Positions 1 through 5,979 of a stretch of DNA of 7,025 bases are shown in pieces. The position numbers were made by a program, and so were the translations under genes. The first letter of the stretch is position 1. Each line of letters starts with the position of its first letter. Under the pieces are notes generated by a model that worked only from the letters and a program-made list of their open reading frames with translations, was not told where the DNA came from and did not search any database. This DNA is from an uncultured Bacteroidota bacterium (GTDB taxonomy: Bacteria; Bacteroidota; Bacteroidia; B-17B0; Aurantibacillaceae). The stretch spans positions 1 through 7,025 of the forward strand of contig CALMNJ010000391.1 of the NCBI GenBank assembly GCA_937868675.1, given 5' to 3'.

Positions 1-9
1 ACACGGATT

Positions 10-17
10 TACCATTG
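10..17 (+). promoter_or_regulatory. Possible Bacteroidota -7 box upstream of the M16 gene pair
   Basis: TACCATTG matches the Bacteroidota -7 consensus TAnnTTTG at all but one fixed base. It would place transcription start near position 23, leaving a short A/T-rich leader before the ATG at 41. The -33 element would lie outside the window, so this is only a candidate. There is no Shine-Dalgarno sequence before the ATG, which is normal for the phylum. Confidence 0.3.
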
Positions 18-40
18 TATTTAACGCAGATTATTAAATC

Positions 41-1357
41 ATGAAAAAAATAATTCTCCTTATCAGCATTATCTGGTATAATTATTCGGCGGCAAGCCTT
101 CCCTATCCGATACATTCACGAACACTGTCCAACGGGCTAAAAATAATTGTGTGCGAAAAAAACACCAATCCGATGGCCCAGATTGAGGTATGGTATCGCG
201 TTGGCAGCAAAGATGAATGGGATGGCGTACGCGGCATGGCGCACCTTTTTGAGCATATGATGTTCAGAGGTTCCAAAAAATTTGTTGGAAACACCTCACC
301 CGATAAAACCATAGAACGAGTGGGTGGTAGCAGCAATGCCTATACCATGACCGACCGAACCGTGTATCATGAAGAAGTTCCGGCTTCAAGCATTGAAACC
401 TTTATTGAAATGGAAGCTGACCGCATGGAAAACCTGCTGCTGGATCAAAAATTGCTTGATGCCGAACGTGAAGTTGTAGGCGAAGAGCTACGGTTGGGAA
501 TTAATAACTGGTATTCAAAAATGGTATCAGAAAGGTACCCGGCCCTATATCCGGGCGGGCATCCGTATAAAGTGGATGTAATTGGTAACCTCAACGAAAT
601 TGTCACATTTACTACCAAACAGTGCCAGGACTTTTACAATAAGTATTATAGCCCAAACAATGCGTTTGTTGTGATTACCGGAAATGTAAAAGCCGATCAG
701 ATTTTCAGTCTTTGTGAAAAGTATTTTGGAGTAATTAAAAAGCAGCTGCCGCTTAATATCAAAAAAACGGAGCCCGACGTTTTTAGTCACTACATCACTC
801 TTGATGAGATGCAGATTGACTTTCCGGTTCAGATCTATTCTTACATTATTCCTTCGCCGGCCTTTGGTCATAAAGATTATTACGCTTTTAATCTGTTATC
901 AGAACTACTTTTCAGTAACAGTAATTCGTTGCTTAACCGGCGGCTTGTAAATGGTAATCTGGCATACGACATACAAGGCACTCAGGATGAGTCAAGAATG
1001 TACAGTGCCTTCACCACATTCGATATCATCATGGATGTTAAGGTAGGAAATGCAAAAGTGATAAAGGAGGTGAGCCGCGAAATCAACAATATTATTGCCG
1101 AAGGCGTTGACGATGCCGACCTCAAGGATTATCTCCGCAACCTTGAAAACAAGAATATGTTCAGAGCGTACTCAAATGCAGAAATATGCGGGGAATTAGG
1201 TTTTGCCGAGTACTATCTGGGCGATTATAACAACTATGATAAAAAGCTGGAGGAGTATAAAAAAATCACGTCCAACGAATTGAAGCGAATTGCGGAAACG
1301 TATTTCAATCCAGAAAAGATGAAAGTGATCAATATTAAACCGATCGAAAAAGAATAA
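41..1357 (+). CDS. Exported M16-family zinc metallopeptidase, catalytic subunit
   Basis: This 438-residue protein is a probable zinc endopeptidase of the M16 (pitrilysin / mitochondrial processing peptidase) family. A Lys-rich start (K2, K3), a hydrophobic core (about 4-13) and small residues near 16-19 suggest a Sec signal peptide and a periplasmic location. The inverted zinc motif HLFEH is at 68-72 (H68 and H72 as ligands, E71 as catalytic base). E149 follows H72 after exactly 76 residues, as in the family signature HxxEH-X74-76-E, with the supporting E142 seven residues before it. The second half holds the inactive C-terminal M16 domain with an NRRL...LAY segment at about 299-311, resembling the Arg/Tyr substrate-binding pair. 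Length fits a single M16B subunit of two half-domains. The next gene begins 4 bp after the stop and encodes a partner without the zinc site, so a heterodimer is likely. The substrate is unknown. Confidence 0.93.
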   Translation: MKKIILLISIIWYNYSAASLPYPIHSRTLSNGLKIIVCEKNTNPMAQIEVWYRVGSKDEWDGVRGMAHLFEHMMFRGSKKFVGNTSPDKTIERVGGSSNAYTMTDRTVYHEEVPASSIETFIEMEADRMENLLLDQKLLDAEREVVGEELRLGINNWYSKMVSERYPALYPGGHPYKVDVIGNLNEIVTFTTKQCQDFYNKYYSPNNAFVVITGNVKADQIFSLCEKYFGVIKKQLPLNIKKTEPDVFSHYITLDEMQIDFPVQIYSYIIPSPAFGHKDYYAFNLLSELLFSNSNSLLNRRLVNGNLAYDIQGTQDESRMYSAFTTFDIIMDVKVGNAKVIKEVSREINNIIAEGVDDADLKDYLRNLENKNMFRAYSNAEICGELGFAEYYLGDYNNYDKKLEEYKKITSNELKRIAETYFNPEKMKVINIKPIEKE

Positions 1358-1361
1358 GCCA

Positions 1362-2741
1362 ATGAAAACAAAATATGTTTATTACGCTTTATGCAGCCTT
1401 CTTTTACTGGCTGCGGGCATACAAAAAGCCACCGGGCAGGAACCGCCTTCACTGGAAACATACTCGCTGAAAAACGGGCTCAAAATTTATTTCATGAATT
1501 ATGGTCAGATTGACGCAGTAAATATTTCGCTGGTGATTAATTCGGGCAAAAAAAACGAAGTGCCGGGCCAACAGGGTTTCAACAACCTGGTGGCCGAACT
1601 GGTGCTAAAAGGTAACAAAAAATACACCGAAGATGAGCAGAACAATAAAGCTTTTGCCGTTGGTTCAGACATCGAAAGCAGGGTGAGTTTTGATTATACA
1701 ACGTTAACGGCGAACTGTCGGAACACCGATACCGAAATTATGTTCGACCTCATGAGTTCGGCTGTTCGCGAACCGCTTTTCAAAAAAGAAACCATCTCGC
1801 AGTACCTTTCATACCTCACCAGTTACAACACACCTTCAAAAATGGATGTTTCGAAGCAGGCTGCAGTATATTCTGCACTGGTGGTGTATGGTAACGAAAA
1901 TCCACTTGGACGAAGTATAAATAAAGATCAGCTGGCAAGGATTACCGAAGAGCAGGTTAAAACCTTTCACCAGTTTAATTACACCCCGGGCAACACACGC
2001 ATCATTGTGTGCGGGAAATTTGATCCGCAGGTTATAAAACAGCAGGTTGAAACATACTTCGGAAACTGGCAATCTGTTTACGGTGAGGTGAATGGCGTGG
2101 CCCTCGAAAAGCCCGAAATAAAAAAACGCGAGGTGTATTTTGTAAACCGTGCAAATGCTACACAGTGCGCGTTGTTATGGACCAAAACAGCCCCTTCCGA
2201 AAAAGATAAAGACGCCATGGCATTTTACACAGCTAACCGCATCTTTAATCTGATACTGTTCAGAGAAATCAGGGAAAAGGGTGGTAAAACATACTCCATT
2301 GGCAGTGCTTATAATACTTCCCGTTTCTCAAATCTTTTTCAGATCAGCTGTTCTGTCAGAGCCAGCGAAATGCTTAATACCGTAAACCTGTTCGACAAAA
2401 CGCTAGCCGATTTTTCAAAAGCCGAATTCTCGAAACAGGGTTTTGATAACACAATCATAAAAATTAAAACCGAAGTATTAAATAATCAATACCCTGAAGA
2501 GGTGGCAGGGTTTTACAACCCGGTTGTGTATGATTTTAATGACCGGAAAAACTTTCTTGCCAAACTTGAAAAGCTCACCCAAGAAGATGTTCAAAAAGTA
2601 ATCAGGAAGTACTTTACACCAAACGTATATAAACTGGTTGTTTCCGGAAACGAACAACTTGTAAATGAGCAGCTAATATCAATTTCAGGTCTCCAAAAAC
2701 TTAGTCCGGCCAATCTTGAATCGGCACCGACAGGAAGGTAA
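1362..2741 (+). CDS. Exported M16-family protein, non-catalytic partner subunit
   Basis: This 459-residue protein has the M16 fold but no active site. Where the partner upstream has HLFEH, this one has N75-L-V-A-E79 within the aligned GFNNLVAELVLKG segment, so both histidine ligands and the catalytic glutamate are gone. It keeps the C-terminal motif LFREIREKGGKTYS (299-312), with R304 and Y311 as the family's substrate-binding pair. This is the division of labour known in two-subunit M16B enzymes such as mitochondrial processing peptidase and the Sphingomonas A1 pair: one subunit supplies zinc, the other supplies Arg/Tyr. A signal peptide is clear (K2, K4, hydrophobic 9-20, likely cleavage after A23-T24-G25). 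C11 does not sit at a lipobox, so a lipoprotein is not favoured. The start lies 4 bp after the previous stop, which suggests translational coupling. It is probably periplasmic, with unknown substrate. Confidence 0.9.
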   Translation: MKTKYVYYALCSLLLLAAGIQKATGQEPPSLETYSLKNGLKIYFMNYGQIDAVNISLVINSGKKNEVPGQQGFNNLVAELVLKGNKKYTEDEQNNKAFAVGSDIESRVSFDYTTLTANCRNTDTEIMFDLMSSAVREPLFKKETISQYLSYLTSYNTPSKMDVSKQAAVYSALVVYGNENPLGRSINKDQLARITEEQVKTFHQFNYTPGNTRIIVCGKFDPQVIKQQVETYFGNWQSVYGEVNGVALEKPEIKKREVYFVNRANATQCALLWTKTAPSEKDKDAMAFYTANRIFNLILFREIREKGGKTYSIGSAYNTSRFSNLFQISCSVRASEMLNTVNLFDKTLADFSKAEFSKQGFDNTIIKIKTEVLNNQYPEEVAGFYNPVVYDFNDRKNFLAKLEKLTQEDVQKVIRKYFTPNVYKLVVSGNEQLVNEQLISISGLQKLSPANLESAPTGR

Positions 2742-2770
2742 GTTATGGCCGGTGAAGCCTTACAGGGTTT

Positions 2771-2791
2771 CGGGTAATTTGTTATTACCTG
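2771..2791. other. Small hairpin in the convergent M16 / obgE intergenic region
   Basis: The 96 bp between the M16 stop and the obgE stop hold an inverted repeat: 2771-2778 pairs with 2784-2791 (8 bp including one G-T wobble, 5-base loop). It has no T-tract on either side, so it is not a textbook intrinsic terminator. A weaker pairing of AGGCT (2808-2812) with AGCCT (2834-2838) also exists. One or both may help end transcription of the facing genes, but the evidence is thin. Confidence 0.25.
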
Positions 2792-2837
2792 CCCATATTC
2801 ACAATGCAGGCTATAGAACACATAAAGGTAAGGAGCC

Positions 2838-3851
2838 TTAAAACGCTGCGTTAAGCTGCTCCCAGAGCATATCTTTCAGTCGGGAGATGTTTTTTTGTGT
2901 TGCCGAAGAAAAGAAAATAAAGGGGGCTTTGTTTTTTCCACGCAGCCTCCTATTCAGATCCTTTCGCATTTCTTCCTCCAGCTCCTCATCCATCAGGTCG
3001 CTTTTACTGATGGCAAGTATGCGTTTTTTATCAAGCAGTTCTGGGTTATATTTTTTAAGTTCGTTTAATAGGACTTTGTATTCCTCAACAATGTCCTTGC
3101 TGTCGCAGCTCACAACAAAGAGAAGTGTGGAGTTACGTTCAATATGCCGCAAAAACCGCAGGCCAAGGCCTCTGCCCTCGTGCGCGCCTTCTATAATGCC
3201 GGGTATATCGGCCATTACAAAACTTTTATAGTCGCGGTACTTAACAATGCCCAGATTAGGCACCAGCGTTGTAAACGGATAATTTGCTATTTCGGGTTTG
3301 GCTGCAGTAACAACCGAAAGAAGCGTTGATTTACCGGCATTTGGGAAACCCACCAGGCCCACATCGGCAAGCACTTTTAGTTCCAGCACCTTCCACTCAT
3401 ATTTTCCGGCCTCGCCTGGTTGAGCAAACTGAGGGCTTTGCTGGGTACTGTTTTTAAAATTATGATTTCCTAAACCGCCCCGACCACCCGATACAAGTAC
3501 ACGTTCTTCGCCGTCTTCGGTAATTTCAAAATGCACTTCTCCTGTCTCGGCATCGCGGGCCACCGTACCCAGAGGCACTTCCAGTACATCGTCCTTTCCC
3601 TGTTTACCGGTGCAGTTGGCGCCCGTTCCGTTTGCCCCGTCTTCGGCAATAACATGTTTCCGGTATTTGAGATGTATCAAGGTCCATAGCTGCTTGTTGC
3701 CACGCAGTATGACGTGTCCGCCACGGCCTCCGTTACCGCCATCAGGGCCGCCAAACGCGGTGAATTTGTCCCGGTGAAAATGCACCGAACCTGCCCCACC
3801 CTTCCCACTGCGGCAACATATTTTCACATAATCAACAAAACCTGAGTCCAT
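2838..3851 (-). CDS. obgE: Obg/CgtA family GTPase, ribosome assembly factor
   Basis: This 337-residue protein is the conserved Obg GTPase, which binds the large ribosomal subunit and acts in its late assembly and in stress responses. The N-terminal glycine-rich Obg domain covers about 1-158 (for example CRSGKGGAGSVHF and FGGPDGGNGGRGGHV near 13-47). The G domain follows: G1/P-loop GFPNAGKST at 168-176, the switch segment YPFTTLVPNLG, G3 DIPG at 215-218, G4 SKSD at 282-285 and G5 SSAT at 315-318. G4 has Ser in place of the usual Asn; (S/T)KxD is typical of Bacteroidota Obg, so this is lineage-normal. The protein ends soon after the G domain and lacks the C-terminal OCT domain of the roughly 430-residue Bacillus protein. 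It starts 50 bp after the SWIM gene on the same strand, with no terminator between, and has its own promoter box at 3873-3880. The start matches the family N-terminus (xFVDYVKIxCRSGKGG). Confidence 0.97.
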   Translation of the reverse strand: MDSGFVDYVKICCRSGKGGAGSVHFHRDKFTAFGGPDGGNGGRGGHVILRGNKQLWTLIHLKYRKHVIAEDGANGTGANCTGKQGKDDVLEVPLGTVARDAETGEVHFEITEDGEERVLVSGGRGGLGNHNFKNSTQQSPQFAQPGEAGKYEWKVLELKVLADVGLVGFPNAGKSTLLSVVTAAKPEIANYPFTTLVPNLGIVKYRDYKSFVMADIPGIIEGAHEGRGLGLRFLRHIERNSTLLFVVSCDSKDIVEEYKVLLNELKKYNPELLDKKRILAISKSDLMDEELEEEMRKDLNRRLRGKNKAPFIFFSSATQKNISRLKDMLWEQLNAAF

Positions 3852-3872
3852 ACTGCTTTAAAAACAATCCGG

Positions 3873-3880
3873 CAAAGGTA
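3873..3880 (-). promoter_or_regulatory. Bacteroidota -7 promoter box for obgE
   Basis: Read on the minus strand, this is TACCTTTG, an exact match to the TAnnTTTG consensus of the Bacteroidota primary sigma factor. It ends 21 bases before the obgE ATG, which would give a leader of about 15 nt. I see no clear TTG-type -33 element at the usual 19-21 bp distance. An exact box in a 50-bp gap suggests that obgE can be transcribed on its own in addition to read-through from the SWIM gene. Confidence 0.55.
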
Positions 3881-3901
3881 GGTTTTTTTCGGGTGAAGCG
3901 C

Positions 3902-5539
3902 TTAATGAAAATTCTGACTGGTGTGTCGTATATATTTTGCAATATTCGATTCGCTACCTAAATGCGTTGTAACATGGTTTACCACCATGTCAACCGCAGT
4001 GGCCGGCAAACCTTTTAAATAGACTGCGGCTACACCAAACAATTCGGTTTGGCCACTGTAAAGCCTTAACCGTGCCAGAGCATTCGCCAGGCGTTTGGCA
4101 TACAGCAGTAAAAAATCGTCGTCGGGTTCCGGCACATAATTCAGGGCTACCCCATGCAAAAGCAGAAAGGTGAATTCGTTTTTTTTAATTTCCTCGATCA
4201 ACTCTTTTATTTTCCCCGTATACAATAAAACCAGGCTCAGTTTTTCGAAAGTGTAATAAGAAGGGTGCCGCAAACCCGATATAAGCCTGTCGTAAGCTTT
4301 TGCCCGTACTTTTACAGGCAGCATCTTTTTCCACTCATTAAACAGATCCCCACTCAGGAAAAGACTTTTTTTAATACGTTCTTCCAAAAAAAACAATTTC
4401 GGTGTGTTGTTTTTGTGTTCATTCGCCTTTTCAAAACCATACTCTGCAAGTTCCTCAAAACATTCCTTTCTGTATTCACAAACATGGGCATACGCTTTTT
4501 TCAATCTTGAAAAGGCCTTTGCCGGTTTGCCCTGATTGAAGGCAAGTTCGGTTTCGGCCAGTAAAAACTCAAATTCCTTGCTTAAATCCCGTGCAGGCAC
4601 TTCTGTGCCAAATACAGTGCTTTCCTGTATATCCAACTGCAGTTTTGCAACCGTAAACCAATCAATCTTCTGATAAAACGGCCTCTCGTTTTTTCGTTTC
4701 AGAAACAGCACCCGTAACTCGCCAAACAAATGCCGTTGCCTTAGCCAGACCAGCATGGGAGGAAGCAAGTGTCGCCATCCTCCTTGCCTGAACACACGGC
4801 TGTTCCGCATGCATAAAAGCGTTGCGGCCTCCCACGCTCTTCTTTCAGATGTTTTTAATCCCACTATTTTTGCTTTCAGTTGCTTCGTGATGTTAACCTC
4901 AATCAGTTTAAAGCGCTCTATCAACGTTAGCGAATATATTTCCTGCAGTACAACCAGTAACGCAAGCATAGCATACACGCTCCCTCCGTGAGTGGAAAAA
5001 CCAGCAAATGCGCTTCTGAATTTTTCGAATGCCTGTAAGCTATCTTCATAATTGGGTTTGTCTTTATCCTGAAATTTTCCAATCATTTGCCTGAGCACTA
5101 TTATATAATTTTGAAGCGCAGCTTCACCGGGCAAGGATTCAAACTGTTTACGCAATCGGCCCGATTTTATTTTGTTTTCAGCAATGGCTAAAATTTCATC
5201 AGGTTTTATTTTTTTGGCTGGAAGATGTTTTTCAAATGTCCGGTTAAATTTGGGTTTCACACCATTCCATTCTTCATAGCCAAGCCGCTCGCGGTTAAGG
5301 TAAAAAAGAGCGGCTGCCGCATGTTCACACAGCCGTACTCCTCTGCAGGTGCATTCGCCCGACAACAATTTTTCTCCACGTAACTTCAGCGTTATTTCGT
5401 TTGCGCCCAGCGCGAGCCTGTACTCAGTTTTTCCGCGCCGCTCAAGCATTTCAACCGGCCCTTTAGTCAGCAGTTTCAGGGCTGCCCGCAATGTGCCTTC
5501 GCTAAAGTGTTGTTCAAAATGGGACATGTTCAGCAGCAT
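3902..5539 (-). CDS. SWIM zinc-finger domain protein of unknown function
   Basis: This protein of 545 residues (541 from the second ATG) carries a SWIM zinc finger near its N-terminus: C63-T-C65, then five residues, C71-E-H73, fitting CxCxnCxH, inside GECTCRGVRLCEHAAAALFYL. SWIM fingers bind zinc and are linked to DNA or protein binding, for example in proteins found with SNF2-type helicases. No helicase or transposase gene lies nearby. The remaining roughly 450 residues are rich in Leu, Lys, Arg and Glu and look mostly alpha-helical; I recognise no enzyme motif, signal peptide or membrane segment, so it is probably cytoplasmic. Two in-frame ATGs compete at 5539 and 5527. An exact -7 box at 5544-5551 would put transcription start at about 5537-5539, on top of the first ATG, so the start at 5527 (MSHFEQHF) is more likely unless the message is leaderless. 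It is followed by obgE 50 bp downstream. Its function is not known to me. Confidence 0.85.
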   Translation of the reverse strand: MLLNMSHFEQHFSEGTLRAALKLLTKGPVEMLERRGKTEYRLALGANEITLKLRGEKLLSGECTCRGVRLCEHAAAALFYLNRERLGYEEWNGVKPKFNRTFEKHLPAKKIKPDEILAIAENKIKSGRLRKQFESLPGEAALQNYIIVLRQMIGKFQDKDKPNYEDSLQAFEKFRSAFAGFSTHGGSVYAMLALLVVLQEIYSLTLIERFKLIEVNITKQLKAKIVGLKTSERRAWEAATLLCMRNSRVFRQGGWRHLLPPMLVWLRQRHLFGELRVLFLKRKNERPFYQKIDWFTVAKLQLDIQESTVFGTEVPARDLSKEFEFLLAETELAFNQGKPAKAFSRLKKAYAHVCEYRKECFEELAEYGFEKANEHKNNTPKLFFLEERIKKSLFLSGDLFNEWKKMLPVKVRAKAYDRLISGLRHPSYYTFEKLSLVLLYTGKIKELIEEIKKNEFTFLLLHGVALNYVPEPDDDFLLLYAKRLANALARLRLYSGQTELFGVAAVYLKGLPATAVDMVVNHVTTHLGSESNIAKYIRHTSQNFH

Positions 5540-5543
5540 GGTT

Positions 5544-5551
5544 CAAAATTA
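5544..5551 (-). promoter_or_regulatory. Bacteroidota -7 promoter box for the SWIM gene
   Basis: On the minus strand this reads TAATTTTG, an exact match to TAnnTTTG. It lies only 4 bases before the first possible ATG (5539) and 16 before the second (5527), so it bears on the choice of start codon. A TTTG on the same strand at 5567-5564 is only 12 bp upstream, too close for a standard -33 element. The A/T-rich tract at 5565-5572 may still aid promoter opening. Confidence 0.5.
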
Positions 5552-5576
5552 CTAAGGAAGCCTCAAAAAAAATCAG

Positions 5577-5584
5577 TAGTTTTA
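5577..5584 (+). promoter_or_regulatory. Possible -7 box for the DUF4406-like gene
   Basis: TAGTTTTA differs from TAnnTTTG only at the last base and lies 16 bases before the ATG at 5601, in the 61-bp divergent gap shared with the SWIM gene promoter. No -33 element is evident. If both boxes are used, the two divergent promoters sit within about 35 bp and could interfere with or be co-regulated by the same bound protein. Confidence 0.25.
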
Positions 5585-5600
5585 ATTTAAAACTATTTCC

Positions 5601-5930
5601 ATGATTATTGGTGTTGCAGGACCGTATTCAGCGCCCACAGAAGAGGGCCGTAAAACGAATCTTGACCGGCTAAATATGGCCGCTGCCAGGCTTCTCGAAA
5701 TGGGCCATGTGCCTTTAATCGGCATCAACGCTGCTTTACCGGTGCTTGAAAAAGCAACTGTACCGGATGTGTATGATGCCGGAATGGCCATTTCGCTTGC
5801 TGTTATTGGTGGTTGCGAGGCCCTGTTGTACATTGGCCAGAGCCGCGGGGCAGACATGGAGCTTAATCTTATTTTATCGCGCGGGTTGCCCGTTTACCGT
5901 TCGCTTGCCGAAGTGCCTCCGTCCAAATAA
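5601..5930 (+). CDS. DUF4406 / nucleoside 2-deoxyribosyltransferase-like protein
   Basis: This small, apparently complete protein of 109 residues has the compact Rossmann-like fold pattern of the nucleoside 2-deoxyribosyltransferase superfamily, closest in layout to DUF4406. It opens directly with a beta strand and glycine-rich loop, IIGVAGPYS (2-10), followed by a helix (about 18-34), GHVPLIG (35-41), a strand ending in EALLYIG (73-79) and the family-type segment SRGADMELNLILSRGLPVY (81-99). By analogy with characterised deoxyribosyltransferases, E87 in this last segment would be the nucleophilic glutamate. The expected activity is cleavage or transfer at a nucleoside or nucleotide N-glycosidic bond, but DUF4406 members are largely uncharacterised and the substrate cannot be read from sequence. 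There is no signal peptide. It stands alone on its strand, divergent from the SWIM gene and convergent with queA. No Shine-Dalgarno sequence is present. Confidence 0.8.
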   Translation: MIIGVAGPYSAPTEEGRKTNLDRLNMAAARLLEMGHVPLIGINAALPVLEKATVPDVYDAGMAISLAVIGGCEALLYIGQSRGADMELNLILSRGLPVYRSLAEVPPSK

Positions 5931-5960
5931 AAAGCCCTTCGCTGCAAACAACGAAGGGCT
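5926..5960 (-). terminator. Intrinsic terminator of queA
   Basis: A perfect 9-bp inverted repeat pairs 5933-5941 with 5952-5960 around a 10-base loop. On the minus strand the G/C-rich stem is followed at once by TTTTTATTT, the T-tract of a rho-independent terminator, about 20 bases after the queA stop. On the plus strand the stem starts two bases after the stop of the facing gene but has no immediate T-tract (the next T-run is at 5976-5981), so termination from that side would be weaker. Confidence 0.85.
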
Positions 5961-5979
5961 CTCAGAAAAATCCTGTTTT

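Noticed and set aside
545..871. 108-residue minus-strand open frame inside the first M16 gene
   Set aside because: It is antisense to a clear M16 peptidase, with no domain pattern and no promoter or ribosome-binding context.
2996..3005. SKSD in place of NKxD in the Obg GTPase domain, taken as a defective GTPase
   Set aside because: (S/T)KxD is common in Bacteroidota Obg proteins and all other G motifs are intact, so this is lineage variation and not decay.
2887..3231. Serine-rich plus-strand open frame opposite obgE
   Set aside because: The run of serines is just the complement of the Glu-rich EELEEE stretch of Obg; the real gene is certain on the other strand.
3881..3905. Possible terminator between the SWIM gene and obgE (AAGCGCTT palindrome plus a T-run at 3883-3889)
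   Set aside because: The palindrome has no loop to form a stable hairpin, and the T-run is on the plus strand, so it is an A-run in the transcript.
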